Position numbers and translations under genes: made by a program
The notes under the pieces: model-generated
Told to the model about the DNA's origin: nothing
The model's input: the letters and a program-made list of their open reading frames with translations, nothing else
The model's database searches: none
Shown here: positions 21,872-34,271 of the stretch, piece by piece
Layout: each line of letters starts with the position of its first letter
Numbering within the stretch: the stretch's first letter is position 1
Source of the DNA: Neoechinorhynchus agilis
Taxonomy: Eukaryota > Acanthocephala
Assembly: GCA_051530055.1 (NCBI GenBank)
Contig: CM121343.1
Span: forward strand, 7,626,001 to 7,690,000
Direction: 5' to 3'
DNA length: 64,000 bases

Positions 21872-24800
21872 ATGTGTAAAGCAAATCAGAAAGCAATAGA
21901 AGATAGAACTTCAAACTTGGGCAAAAGGTCCATTATAGTTACGGCTGCAATCATTGTTATTATCATCGCAACGGTATCGGCCATACAAGTTTATAAGCAA
22001 TACCAGAAAAGATCCTGCCAATCACCAGCTTGTCTTGACCTATCACGCCACCTTCAGTACTTACTTAACGATACTATGCATCCCTGTGAGGACTTTTATG
22101 AATATGTGTGCCATAACTGGATAAGGGACAATCCGGTACCGCCGGGTAGACCAACGTGGGGCATTTTAAGTCAAATGAGGATGAATAACCTCAATGCAAT
22201 ATTTCAATCACTTAATTCGAACGAAAAAAACTTCACACAAACTGAACGTGCTGCCAGCACATACTTCCATTCATGTATGAAGGATGCCGACAATCAACCG
22301 AGGGGTTTGAGAAGCTTCTACAAACGATTTGAGAAATGCACTGGGTTTTCGTTCAAAGATTGGATAACGAGATCTAGGAAGTTTCTGAATACTCGCCTTC
22401 GAGATGTAAGCGACGAAATCATGATACAATGCGGCTATCAACTAATTTTCGGAATATTTGTTCATCCGGATGACTTGAACTCCACAAACATGGCCGTATA
22501 TGTGAGTAGTCTCGAACGCGTTTTCAATTATTGATTCAAAAATGTTCTAGGTGGAGCGGCCAGTATTACTTTTCGGAGTTAAAGAATTCTATCAGAGTCA
22601 ATTCCTTGCTCTCCAAAAAGTTTATATAGACGTTATTCAACGGGTAATCGATTTTATGTTCCCTTTCGACAACCACAATGTTACCAGAATAATCAAAGCC
22701 GTCATAGATTTCGATAAAAAGATCGCTGATGCGTACTGTTAGTTAAAATTCGATAAAACGCTCACCAATTATAATAATCTCTTGTTAGCGTCACTATCCG
22801 AGAGCCGCGAACTGCGATACTTAAAGAAGATCCAAATCGGAAATTTGACCGAGAATACAAGCTCTTTCATGGATTTCCAGGGTTTTGTCAACGCGTACAT
22901 ATCGCCCAGCAATAGATCGATGAATAGCGATGACTTCGTATCCGTCACTCATGAGAAAAGCCTCTTAAAGATTATTAAAGTATTCTCCGATCAAGCAAAA
23001 ACTGATTCTGGTAAAAGATTACTGATCGACTACATGTGTCTAAAATTACTGGCTGCAAATATTGATTTCATGCCCGATAATATTCAGAAAGCTATTTTGC
23101 CTTTCAGAAATTCAACGCTAGGTAAGCATGAAATGTTAAGAAACAGCAAACATTTTCATTCGAAGGCTTAAGTAAATATCCGGATCGATGGGAAACGTGT
23201 GTACTTTTAACACGACAAGCCGTCCCGCATGGAACCGCAAGCTTGTTCATCAGAAACAATTTTAATCCCGATATACGAACTAAACTAAATGATATATATA
23301 TTTTACTTAAAAGTGAATTCGAGGAAAGAATACGTTCCAGGAGCTGGTTAGACAACAAAACGATGGAACATGCACTGGCGAAGCTGCACAATATGAAGGC
23401 GTGGTTTGGTTATCCTGATCTGCTACTCAATAAAACCGTGATTGATGCAAAGTAGGTAATTTTGTAAATTGATTTATCCGAGGGGATGTATTAAATCATG
23501 GAGACAAACCTTTAAATTGTTTAGTCGTGATGACTTTTCGAAAACACTGCAGTCGATTGCCGCTTTTTAGAGAATGCCGGTTTGGGAATTATTGTTTCAT
23601 ACTTTCACCAACAATAAAGATTGTCTCAACATCCTTAACGAAAGGTGTCCATTAGGCAGTAGAAGCGGCAAATCGCGTAATTTAGTCCCATAATGAAACC
23701 CAAAGAAGAATTAAAATGTATCCTTTTTGCGGCCTATTTGCAATATAAATTCATAATCGCGTTTGACGGCCAATCAAAACTGGGTAAAAAATTCAAAATC
23801 AATTTTATAGTGACCGGTTGTTATTTTCGAATGAAATACTGAATAGTAACGCCAACGTGTATTGAAACACTGCTTTCTTCGATTTTAAATCACAGTAAAA
23901 GTATTGTATCCGCAATGAAAACGGTGACTACATAAATTACTCCCACACTCTCCGTAGTCACATACATAAGATTTATTCGAAGGAAGGCATTGGATGACTA
24001 ACCGACATAGTTTATGTGTAGCAATTATTATAATTCGATAGTAATAAAATTATCCCATCGCTGTCCTTTTAAGCGCCTTGTCAGCTCAGACTTTCCATTG
24101 TTTCCAGGAGTAAAGGAGTTTGCTCAGAGCCTCTGGGAAAGTGCTAATGTACTTTAATCGTCGAGTAAAAAACTAGGCCCGAGTTTTTTACATAAGATTT
24201 ATCCATATCCGATAAAAATTAGAAATATATGTACGCTATTGATTTTTGAGCCGACCCTGCCATTGTGCAGGACAAAGGCTAAACAAGAAGATTGATTTTT
24301 GCGATTTTTAAATGTTTAATTCGCAGTCCTTTCCAAATTATGATTCGCCTGCCGACTATGTAACGTGATTTTTTAGGTACGATAATCTTGAATTTTCGGA
24401 TGATGATTTCTTCGAAAACTTTCTTCTTGTAAAGAGGAAAACCTTGGCTGAGAAAGGGAAAACATTCGGGATGCCAAAAGATCAGAACGATTACGGTGCT
24501 GACGTTGACGAAGAAAACGCAAGCTATGATAATTCGATGAACAAGATCAGAGTCTATGCGGGGATATTGATGCCACCCGGATTCGAAATACATTGGCCGC
24601 CCGCGATGATTTACGGCAGCATTGGATATGTAAGTCTGATCAATTCGGAAATCGCTGGGTAACGGTGGTCGTATAGGTTATAGCTCATGAACTAATACAC
24701 GGATTCGACGATCAAGGCCGAATGTTTGACGGACAAGGCAATCAGCATAATTGGTGGAATAATTATGCTGAGAAGCAGTTTCACGTGTTGAGCAAATGTT

Positions 24801-25177
24801 TTGTGGATCAGTACTCTGAATTCAAAGTTGGCAATATGACATTAAATGGCGAGCTGACTCTTGGAGAAAATATTGCCGATAATGGTGGACTTCGTCTCGC
24901 ATATAATGCATATAAAAGTAGAGCAATCACTTCTAAATACCCAGAGACGCTACCGAATATAAATTTAACTCCTGATCAGTTGTTCTTTATTTCTTTTGCT
25001 TTGTATTGGTGTGAATCTTCAACACCTAGGGCTACAGAGTACTACCTCCTTAGAGATTTTCACGCCTTACCCAGGTTCAGGGTTCAAGGTACAATCAGGA
25101 ATATGCCAGAATTCTCTAAAGTTTTTAACTGTCCTGCGAATGAAGTGAGCAATGAAATGAGATGCGAATTGTGGTGA
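21872..25177 (+). CDS. Neprilysin-like M13 zinc metallopeptidase, with one in-frame TAG
   Basis: Five exons join in phase: 21872-22501, 22551-23121, 23166-23451, 24377-24629 and 24677-25177, with introns of 49, 44, 925 and 47 bp, giving 747 codons including the stop. A short cytoplasmic tail and a signal-anchor (about residues 21-38, IIVTAAIIVIIIATVSAI) make it a type II membrane protein. Conserved marks are CEDFYEYVC, the zinc site HELIH (about 584-588), ENIADNGG with the third ligand Glu near 644 and Asp near 648, and the terminal CELW in place of the usual CxxW. M13 peptidases cut small peptides outside the cell. Codon 274 (22740-22742) is TAG in frame, with coding similarity continuing on both sides. 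It is either a sequence error, a null allele, or an early pseudogene; every other part is intact. Confidence 0.88.
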
Positions 25178-26458
25178 TTAATCGGTATTCGTCTTTGTTA
25201 ATATATGAGATTTGTTTTTACAAGTAATGGCGACAATAGAGTATACACAAACTAAAACTAATTGTATTTTAACATAGGGGCAATTTTTTATGCGTGGTGG
25301 GCAAAAAAAGTGAAATTTACACACTTATGGATGTAAAATTCTCATCGCGAAACATGCCCAGAATACGATTGGAGTTATGGCACATTTTCCCTAGACACAA
25401 TTCCGGCCATTGAAAGTCCACTGTAAGTGTGGATCTTGAACATTCAACACTGCATTTAGTGAGTTGCTGCTGTGGTTTCAATCGGTCACGATGAACACAT
25501 TATCCGCACGTTCCGCCACTTCGTATTTTCGAAGTGTGGATTAAGGGAAGTGATAGAATCGTCGAGGATTTGAGAGTAGTAGGATATCTCTGATGGATAA
25601 TAGATTGCGGCATCGATCCCACAAAACCGCTCGCAGAGTCCGTTAAATTCGAAAGAGTCGACTTCATCAACGATGAAACTAGTAAGATGATCCACTGGAT
25701 TATGAAGACGGAGATTGGAGTTCGGTTATACAACAATGAATGGATTACCATAGCAAATACACTTTCAAGAAGAAGGGACACAATGATCCCAGCGGCGAAG
25801 GTGTACAGAATAAAGTGCTCTCCGTGTGATAGAGTTTTATTGGACAATCAATGCAGGGCATTAAGAAGAGAATCGTCCAAGATAAGCGAGCCTGAGGCCG
25901 ATTTGAGCACTCGTTCTAGAGAAGGAGCAATACCTTCGATGACGCCTTGTTATTGAGGCCCCTTGCACATCGCTGTGCCAACACAATGGAAGGAAACAAA
26001 ACTTTTGCCCAAGGCACAACCGGCCAACGATGATTTAAAAAAATCAATGAAAACGCGGGTGGACAAGCGGTCGCCGAACTTAGGGAATGGCGATCCCGAA
26101 ACATACACGACAACCTTTTTAGATGATCCGGTAAATGCTTGCTCTTTTGAAATATTTCAATTCAAAATATGTGTTTTATCTGGGAGAGGATTATGATCAC
26201 CACCATTCACATCAATAATAGAACACAATCATCAGCCATTTTCCCATCGGAATCTGTGAGATTGCGAAGGGAGCCGGATGATTAAATTCAATTTTTACGA
26301 TTGTATGCATTGAACGATCGAAATGTGTCTGTATGGCATTCGCGTTGGCCACTGGGATATATCCTCCACTACAAGGCACCGATCAAATGGAATTAGAAAT
26401 TCCAAGAGTATTTGTGACTCTTCAATGTCAATATAGCCACAATACCGATAATAATATT
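25178..26458. other. Region with unrecognised open frames
   Basis: A minus-strand frame at 25847-25486 contains two hydrophobic spans (FAAGIIVSLLLESVFAMVI and VFIIQWIILLV), but has only a TTG at its start and no family signature. Plus-strand frames at 25687-25956 and 25963-26196 are hydrophilic. A real small membrane-protein gene on the minus strand is possible; I cannot support its limits. Confidence 0.25.
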
Positions 26459-26600
26459 TGTTACTTAACAAGAATTGGACCCATGCATCTTTAGGTCTTT
26501 ATAAACACTCGAGAGTTGTTCAGGAATGCGGTTGTTGATTTTGGAGTGGACTACGGGTTCGGTCGAGCGGGAATATCCGCTCTGGTGGGAAAGTTTGCGG
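26459..26600 (-). mobile_element. LINE 3'-end fragment with degenerate hairpin tail
   Basis: Matches the 3' ends at 41394-41560 and 51018-51115 on the minus strand: a decayed GGACCC/GGTC hairpin, ATAAACACTCGA, and the TTGGAGTGGA-block. It is followed by CGAGCGGGAATATCCGC, which is one unit of the 18-bp minisatellite seen at 18.5-20.5 kb. Confidence 0.6.
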
Positions 26601-26685
26601 ATATTGCTTGCAGGAGAGCTTGTTATGTTGATTCCTTGCCTCGAAAACAACCGGATTTAACCTCCTGCAATGTCACTAGCAAATG

Positions 26686-27257
26686 TTATAATTTTCTCGG
26701 ACTTGATAACGAAACACGGAAGACCATCATTGAACGAGGACATGACGCAATCATCAGTTGTCTCCTGGACGATGTGAGCAAAGACGCTAATAAAACGTCA
26801 TCTTTGACTGACGTCACCTTCGTATTGAGAATGAAGCCAATCCGGGTACAACCGCAACGCGTAAGGTCTCCGTTGTTATTGGCTCTCTTCGCCAATTCCA
26901 TTTGTTTTCTTAAAAAATGAGGCTCTAATAAGTCATATATCCAAGGTGCGATCATATTTACACTAATCAAATTCCAGTCGATAATCTCTGTGATAATCGT
27001 ATTGGAATTCGGTAGCTACACTTGTCGTTTCTTACAAGATTGAACGTCATCATTTTCGTGTACCAGGAAGACACTTTCGTTCTAAAATGAGAGATTTTAA
27101 GTTCTATTCGGTTGGCATCATTTCTCATACATAAACAGTGGATCCAGTTTTGATAGTTGGAAATCATATCTACAGTCGCGAGTGTCTCTATTTTTCTTAT
27201 CATCAAAGAACTCAAAATCATATCTCTAGGGCTTAATTTTTTAAGGTCGTTAGCCAT
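26686..27257 (-). CDS. Unknown gene, at least two exons
   Basis: ATG at 27257 opens a hydrophilic exon (MANDLKKLSPRDMILSSL). A second segment in another frame (ITEIIDWNLISVNMIAPWI, then YDLLEPHFLRKQMELAKRA) reads like protein and must be joined by a short intron around 27.0-27.1 kb. The best-phased option is donor GTGTCT to acceptor GTGTAG, but it is not certain. The end may involve a further intron. I do not recognise the family. It is divergently placed to alpha-SNAP, with start codons 144 bp apart. Confidence 0.4.
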
Positions 27258-27400
27258 TAGAAATTGAACAAGTCAACGTTCTTCATGGATATTCTCAGCC
27301 GCAACTCGTATGACGTCATGAACCTTTTTGATATGATCCATGGCAATCGCTCATTTCTGTCAAAATAATACATAAATGATTATTAACCTTTTTGTTTTCG
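27258..27400. promoter_or_regulatory. Likely shared divergent promoter
   Basis: 143 bp between the start codons of the unknown minus-strand gene and alpha-SNAP. It contains TGACGTCA (27311-27318), a CRE-like palindrome. The arrangement suggests a bidirectional promoter, provided the minus gene is real. Confidence 0.4.
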
Positions 27401-28288
27401 ATGTCTGCTGAAGACTTCATGGCTGAGGCCGACAAGAAAGTTCGGTCATCAGCAAACTTTCTTAATTCTCTCTTCGGATCGGGATCTTCGAAGTTGGATG
27501 AAGCGGCTGATCTGTACACGAAGGCCGGCAATAAATACAAACTCGAACATCGTTGGCGTGAAGCCTGCAAGGCATTCAACTGTGCCGCAGAAACCCATTT
27601 AAAGTGTGGAAACAATCACGATGTATGTCAGTCTTACATCGAAGCCGGTCAAACAATCCGAAAGGTCGATATCGAAGAGAGCGTTGTTTATATGCAACGA
27701 GCAATCGATATTTTGACCGAAATGGGTCGATTCGGAATGGCAGCCAAACAGTATCAGACACTCGGAGATATGTTCGGCGATGTAAGTGTCGTCAAACCGG
27801 AATATCCCAAAATGGCCATTGATTACTATGAAAAGGCGGCTGATATTTATGCAACCGAGGAGTCCCAAACATCCGCACAAAAATGCCTGCTTCGAGTTGC
27901 CGAATTAATAGCATTCTTTACGAAGGATTATATGAAAGCAATCAATATATGGGAAGACGCCGGGTTCAAAGCTCTCTCCAGTAATCTTCTCAAATACGGC
28001 GCCAAGCAGTACTTTTTCCGTGCTGCTCTTTGCCAACTCTGTATTGATAGCGTCAATGCCGCATCCGCAATCAAACGCTATGGGGAGAAATCAAGCGATT
28101 TCAGAGACTCAAGAGAATGCAAACTGATCTCAAGTCTTATTGAGGACGTCGATAATCAATCGCGAGAAAACTTCGCACAACACGTTCACGAGTACGACAA
28201 AGTGAGCAGGTTAGACGATATTGCAGTCGAATTGTTGGCAAGAATAAAAGAAGGGATGGAAAGTGCCGAAATTGAAGACCTCGCATAA
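27401..28288 (+). CDS. NAPA: Alpha-SNAP, SNARE disassembly adaptor
   Basis: A single uninterrupted exon of 295 residues, the length of animal alpha-SNAP. The start ATG at 27401 gives MSAEDFMAEADKKV, followed by SLFGSGSSKLDEAADLY and TPR-like helical hairpins throughout (KAFNCAAETHLK, YMQRAIDILTEMGRFGMAAK, KAADIYATEE, VAELIAFFTKDYMKAINIWE). The C-terminus is acidic and ends EIEDLA. The protein recruits NSF to SNARE complexes for ATP-driven disassembly. No introns are present although neighbouring genes have them; codon use and the full-length frame give no sign of decay. Confidence 0.95.
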   Translation: MSAEDFMAEADKKVRSSANFLNSLFGSGSSKLDEAADLYTKAGNKYKLEHRWREACKAFNCAAETHLKCGNNHDVCQSYIEAGQTIRKVDIEESVVYMQRAIDILTEMGRFGMAAKQYQTLGDMFGDVSVVKPEYPKMAIDYYEKAADIYATEESQTSAQKCLLRVAELIAFFTKDYMKAINIWEDAGFKALSSNLLKYGAKQYFFRAALCQLCIDSVNAASAIKRYGEKSSDFRDSRECKLISSLIEDVDNQSRENFAQHVHEYDKVSRLDDIAVELLARIKEGMESAEIEDLA

Positions 28289-28770
28289 TTTCTCTGTGAG
28301 CAAAATCAATATCTGTCTGCTTTTGCGATATTAAACTATTCATGACACCATAGGCCAAACGCATATTCGTACTTCTCTCTCGAGAACTGTGCAGCCATTT
28401 TCGCATAGGGGTCCTTTTTCGGCTGTGAGGCTCAATGAAACCTTCAGTCATCTTATGAGCTTCCTTTTGATTCCATCTAGTGCCTACCTATTTCGATAGC
28501 TTCCATTATTAATCGATTTCATAAATTCGGTTGTACGCTTATCACACATTCGCTTAATCACTCGAATATTTAAAAACTTACAAGCAAAATTCAAGCACCA
28601 ACGACCACATAATAGCCAACAATCAATGCAACCGCCAGGAAATTCTGATAATTCGAAGGCTCAGTTCTTATAGAAAATCTCAACTGAAAAAAGCAGCGAA
28701 CTGCGTTCATATAGCCTACAATCGACACTACTGACGCAGACACCTTGAACGCGCCACTTATCTATCACGC
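28289..28770. other. Intergenic, no supported gene
   Basis: A minus-strand frame (28451-28137) begins MTEGFIEPHSRKRTP, and a short hydrophobic frame (NFLAVALIVGYYVVVG) lies near 28650-28600 on the minus strand. They might belong to a very small membrane protein, but I cannot join or name them. Confidence 0.3.
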
Positions 28771-28789
28771 TGAACCTGAGAAGACCAAC

Positions 28790-31012
28790 GCTGCCGGGCT
28801 CCCACGCGTCTCTACTGGTGTGTGTTCGGTTTGCGGTAAGTCTTTTAAATGAACCAATCTGGGGGTTTTGTTTTTCCATGGTCCCCGGGATCTCCGCTGT
28901 AGCGGGTCTGGTTCTCCACCACAATTAACCGAACCTTTCGTGCCTGAGACCCCTCAGATCACCACTGATTCTATTTCGATACCTGATATCGTGCGGTTTC
29001 TGCCCAGGAACGTCCTGAAACGGATCCCAAAGGGCGCACGATATCAGGTCCCCAAAGCATTTACGGCATTGCTCAACGATTGCCTCCAAAAGAACTGTAC
29101 GTCATCATGGGCACGGCTCTTTGCATTCCCGCGCTTAGTCCTTTGCACCAGTGATGATTCTGGGGTGTCTTTGACATCAACAATCAAGGAAAGGGTGGAC
29201 TCCTTCGAACAGATATTTAACAATTTCGAAATGAAATTTCGCGAGGTTCGTAATGGACGCACGAAGGAAGGGTTTCGTTGCCGTTTTTCAAAGCGATCCC
29301 TGACTGAACGTGTCTCTTCGAAGCTTGCGGACGGAGATGCTCGGGGGGCTGTTCGGTTATTGTGATCCTCCGACTGTTTTGCACAAGGAGACAACGCGAC
29401 ACTACAAATACTCCGGTCAAAACACCCATGCAGTAGTGACAGTTTTGAAATTCCACCTCCTCTCATACAAGACAGGACACCCACTCAAATTTCAGAGTTA
29501 AAAAAGGCCATCTCGTCTTTTGCAAATGGTTCGGGTCATGAGCTTGACGGGCTAAGGCCTCAGCACCTAAAGAACATGATGTCCTTTACAACTGGTGAAG
29601 CATCTCTCTCTAGAAAGTGCGCTTTCTCGGGTAGTCGAACGCCTGACTGGAGAGGACCTGAATTCCGTTGCAAAAGGCCTATTTTTCGGAGCACCATTAT
29701 GTGCCTACACAAAAGAGAAGGTGAGATTCGTCCCATAGCCGTATCTTCGACGAGACGCCGACTTGCAGGAAAAATTCTCTGTAAACGTATTGCAGAGAAA
29801 ACCGGGCAGCAACTTCGCCCAGTCCAACTGGGCTGCTGCACATCCTGCGGGCGAAAGCTATTGTCCACTCACGCCGAAACTTTGCTACGAGAAGCTCAGA
29901 GCCCTGCGTGATTCTTAAGTGTGATTTTCAGCATGCCTTTAACTCTCTCAATAGAGAAACCATGTTCTGCGCAATTAGGGATCACGCACCAGAAGCCCTC
30001 CAGTATTTTCTCAATGCCTACGGGACCGCGACTCCTTTGCTTTTCGAAGACCACCTCATTTGGTCCGAAAGAGGAGTTCAGCAAGGAGATACTATCGGTC
30101 CAATCGCATTCTTCCTAACAGTAAATCCAATAACGCACTCTCACCGTTCCAGCTTCAATGCTTGGTACGTGGATGACGCTACGTTCGGATGTGATCCCTC
30201 CGTTGTACTGCGCGATTTGGAGACGCTGATTAGGGAGACCTCGAGAATGGACATTGAGCTCAATGCTTGAAAGTGTGAGCTCCTAGTATTAAATATCGAA
30301 AACGCCGCCAGAGTCAAGGAGCTAATGGATGGGTTCGAGGCCGAAGTTCCAGGTCTGAAACTCGTGAATCCAGAGCAACTCAGCCTCCTGGTTAGTTGCG
30401 TCTTTGATTCAAATGTGGAAACTGAGATCGGCCGTATCATACCGAAGCTTTCGTTCCTGTGCGATAAGGTTAGCGCTCTATCGGCTCACGAAGCGTTATT
30501 TCTGATAAAGGACGCACTCTTTATCCCGAAATTGTTATCAACATTCTTCAAACATAAGGAAATACTGGTTAAGCTCGACGACAAGGTGGGGGCTTGTCTC
30601 GAGCGCATTTTAAATGTCCAGCTCTCAGATGAGGCGTGGTGACAAGCTTCTTAGCCTGTGTCATCTGGGAGATTGGGAATTCAGGCACTAGTGGACCTTG
30701 CTTTGCCGGCCTTTCTTGGATCGTATGAGGGGAGTCAAACGATAGCGAAGATAATTCTGAGGGAAATGTTTTGTCTTGAGCAAGACTTTGTGGTGGCAGC
30801 TGAAGAATGGTGCCAGCAGACAAGCGCTAACCATGTTCCCGTGAATGGTCTCAGACAGTCGCTTTGGGACAGACCTCTCGTCGCGAGAGCTCACAGCTCT
30901 CTACTTTCAGGTTCTCGCGATGGGGTCATCCGGGCTAGATCGTTGGCAGTTTCGACACGAGAATCGGGGGCGTGGTTGGAGGCTGTTCCTGTGGCATCTG
31001 TGGGAACTCTTC
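28790..31012 (+). mobile_element. LINE copy, same family as 16455-17822, inverted
   Basis: Starts with a short Cys-containing stretch and FLPRNVLKRIPKGARYQVPK, then AFPRLVL, RVSSKLADGDARGAVRLL and RPIAVSSTRRRLAGKILCKR of the RT fingers. RT palm follows (CDFQHAFNSLNRETM, GVQQGDTIGP, WYVDDATFG), then GFEAEVPGLKLVNPEQLSL and WDRPLVARAHSSLLSGS. The frame is broken several times. Similarity to the 16-18 kb copy stops near 31012, before the Cys/His cluster, so this copy lacks its 3' end, which is unusual for a simple LINE insertion. Confidence 0.85.
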
Positions 31013-31527
31013 TCACGCAAGCAAATTGGTAAGATTGAAAATTGTATATAAATATGTAAGGATCCCGTCAACTCCAAGCTTAGAAGCATTTAGCTTTCAG
31101 GGTAAAATGTTATAAGCCCTTGAAGGCATCCAGCGGCATATTATCTTGTATGTGCATTTTTGATTCCTTTAGTGGGAATTAAATAATCACCGCGATAGTT
31201 TTTTATTAAATCCGCTTCCATTATTTTTAACTAGCGGATGTGACTGAAGGTTCAAATTAAATTTATCACAAAGAGCCTTTTCGTTTAGAATATTACCGAA
31301 CTAAAATAATTTTTGGGTGATACATCGATTACAATCGGATTACGATCTGTGCATACTCAATTTATTCCAAATATTATTAAATTACTAGTTAGTAATTGGA
31401 AGTTGTTAGGCAAATAGTGTCGTTACAGACGCTAACAAAACTATTTTCCAATTTATTTTGAACCTTCTGTTGCACCGGTGTTTACAGTCCTTTAGAGATT
31501 TTAATAGAATTCGTAAGTTCACATGTC
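31013..31527. other. AT-rich intergenic stretch
   Basis: No open frame or repeat of note. It should include the 3' end of the PPT1 transcript. Confidence 0.4.
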
Positions 31528-32569
31528 CTAGATGGGCTCCTTTAGGAATGGTAATATATTTTCTAAAAACCATTCGTCGCTAAATTTCAGGTGATGCTTT
31601 CCCGGGATCATGATTTCAATAAGCTTATCATTCGCTTTCATCATGTCTAGGCCTAATTTGTAATAGACGGGAAAGCACTCGGCTGGCTGTCTCACTAATG
31701 TCCTGTTCCGAAATTCAGCATAAAAACCAAACTGTTGTGAATTTAAAGGAATTACCATATCATCGTTTCCAAAAGCAACTAGAACTAATCGCTTGATTTT
31801 GTTTAATCGCACCGCGTACGTCTTTGCTTCTTGTTTAATGGTCAATGATTGCTCTGAAGCACCGTATAATAAATTATTGTAAAGTAGACCAATAAGCAAT
31901 CATCGATCTAGTGCACCTGTCGCAATTTACTTCAGCTAAAAATTTATTGTTTTGGTGGTACCAAGTGTCCTGTGGATTGTGCCAGTACTGAGCTTGGACC
32001 AAATACTTCCTGATAAGGGGTAACCGTGTCAAGTAATCGAATATGTTATGAAGTGCCATACATAGCCATCCTGGATTATCAGTTGTACATTTCGGAACTC
32101 CGAAAATGCCCTGTTGTGGACCGCCGATTGATATGAGGTTAGCGATTGATATTGATGGGCACCTTTGAGCAAGCGTTCTTAGGAAGAGTCCACCTTGTGA
32201 CAAACCAACAGCGTGGAATCCTTTACTTAACTTTGGATTAGCTGATAGAATCCTACATGTGCTATTAATGAATGCATTCATGTCGGCAATGTAGGACGAA
32301 AATATATCATTAATAGTTTTCAAATTCGATCCAACCGAGTATATATAGACAGGTTCTTGTGCTGCATGAAAATTTTTCGTTATTAGCTCCACCAGACGAC
32401 CAGCTCCATGGAAACTTGAGCAACACTCGTCTCCCATTCCGTGCCAAACAACTATTGCATTAGGTAACCGGTAGGAAGATATGGCAGTATCCACCTTGCC
32501 CTTGACAAAGACACAATTTAGATCATATTTAACACTTGAGACGAGAAAGAGCAAAGTTGTGAGAATCAT
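31528..32569 (-). CDS. PPT1: Palmitoyl-protein thioesterase 1
   Basis: Two exons, 32569-31931 and 31851-31528, joined in phase by a 79-bp intron (donor GAA|GTAAAT, acceptor CAGAG), giving 320 residues (human 306). A hydrophobic signal peptide (MILTTLLFLVSSV) opens it. The hydrolase core shows VVWHGMGDECC, the nucleophile elbow GLSQGG (Ser near 124), SIGGPQQGIFGVPKC, and late His in GKHHLKFSDEW; FGNDDMVIP supplies the Asp. The enzyme removes fatty acyl groups from cysteines of proteins degraded in lysosomes. A 40-bp GT-AG unit (GTGAGT to ATTTCAG) ends 4 nt before the ATG and is probably a 5' UTR intron. Confidence 0.93.
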
Positions 32570-32832
32570 AAGTCTGAAATGGAATGCTCCCTCTTCTTCA
32601 TGTTGTTACTCACATTGGTGCATGAGTCGACTAGTGTGCTGTCTCTATGAATCCTAAGGGAAACAAATTTCAAATAAGCTTCGTGCTAATTAACATAGTA
32701 CAATATTTAACGAGCTTTAACTAGCGAAAAACAGCGGAATTTTAGCTAGATTTATGACAATATTATGATGTCGGAAATTCTTTTTTCTATTTTATTTTAA
32801 TAACAACGCTGCTCACAGCAGAACGTTATGTT

Positions 32833-33167
32833 TTATGCCGTGAAAAAGACGGTCATGCTTTGGGGCGTATCTTTGTAATAACGAAATTTATACTCCGGAT
32901 ACTCGCCATTTCTTCGTTGTATAGTCACTTCTGCGATGCAAATAAAAAGCATGCAACAAAAGTACCCGGTACTACATTAAAAAAAAAGAATAGCACATAG
33001 CTAATCAATGTGTTTCGATTAGTACGATATCGACTTTGATATGGTTGCACAAATGTTAATTTCAAAATTCGATCTATAGTGGGATCCAAATCCTCTGCCA
33101 CCAAGTTCTCGACTATTCCTGGCTTTGCGGTCTTACGATTTCGTTTGCAAACCATCGAATTAGTCAT
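32833..33167 (-). CDS. Small single-span membrane protein, perhaps NDUFB4-like
   Basis: Exons 33167-32966 and 32930-32833 give 99 residues if a 35-bp GT-AG intron is removed; phases fit. The N-terminus is hydrophilic and basic, then comes an arginine-rich lead (YQSRYRTNRN), a hydrophobic span (TLISYVLFFFFNVV) and a charged tail (VTIQRRNGEYPEYKFRYYKD). The layout recalls the complex I accessory subunit NDUFB4, but sequence likeness is too weak to name it. An AG (TTTCTCTAG) lies 13 nt before the ATG. Confidence 0.45.
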
Positions 33168-34271
33168 TTACTCGGAACTAGAGAAAATCTACTCATGTTC
33201 ATCATAAGAAGATTGTCTCTCATGTAAAGTGAATACACAGAGGAGATGTTTTTGGTTTGATGAGATTCGAAATCGACACTATTTAATGGTGTAACATAAC
33301 TTCGTACAACTCGAAGTAAACCTCATAAGTCAAAGACGTGATTTAAGAACTAAAGATTTTGCACACAACACAAATGAGGAAAGACAAAGTCCCGGGGATA
33401 TGCGGGTGTAATGTGGATGGGTGCCGCCTTCGACATTCTCGTTGAATATGAACGTGAAGACTAGTATGCGTTGAAAAATGATTCAGTTGCTTTTCCTTAA
33501 TAGAATGATGCATCAAACTTTATCTACCGACGTGATCAAATGAGAATAAGAAATCCCCGGAAAATCTTTAAAATGCCTCTATGTTTGTTATCAAGTATCA
33601 CAGCCCAATAAATCTTTCTATAAGCAATGAAAATAAAAGTTGTAAATCAACGGACATCTTTTGAGTTTACTTAAGATCCTGAATCGTTTATACAATAAAA
33701 TCGTGAAGATAATATTAGAAAGTTAATGAACATAAAATTTGCTCAAAATTCAATTGTATTTTTGCCTTATCGTCCTGGTTAGTGAGCGAGTGGATTCGTG
33801 AACATTAGACGGGTTATTAAACAGAAAAAAGGAGAAAGTTAAGGAAGAGGAATAGTGGCAAAGGAACTATACGGTTTAATCTCATTAAATATTGGGTTTT
33901 GTGGCAAGAGGCAGCTAATGACTTTCTAAAGAAAGGTACAAACAAAGGTATCGATTAGTTAGAATTCAGTGCTGAAAATTTGGACTTGTGCGGCTTGGTG
34001 ATTTCTCAAAGAAGTATACTGAATGAATTGATAAGAAAAGTGGTAAGTTGCAGGTAATAACGAGAAGGTAATGGAGACGTGGAAAGACGCAGTATCATAC
34101 ACTCGTCGATTAAGGGACAGTAATGAATACAAGTTTTTGAGTATAATGTAAAAAACCTCTTTTCAAGAGAAAAACACTTTTGCCAAGGATCAAATTATTG
34201 AATCCGCAATCTGACGATTTGCAATCTAAGCGCCATATCCTAAATACGATATATTTACGGCAGTTCATTCT
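33168..34271. other. AT-rich stretch, nothing recognised
   Basis: No coding-like frame, repeat or RNA gene seen. Confidence 0.4.
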
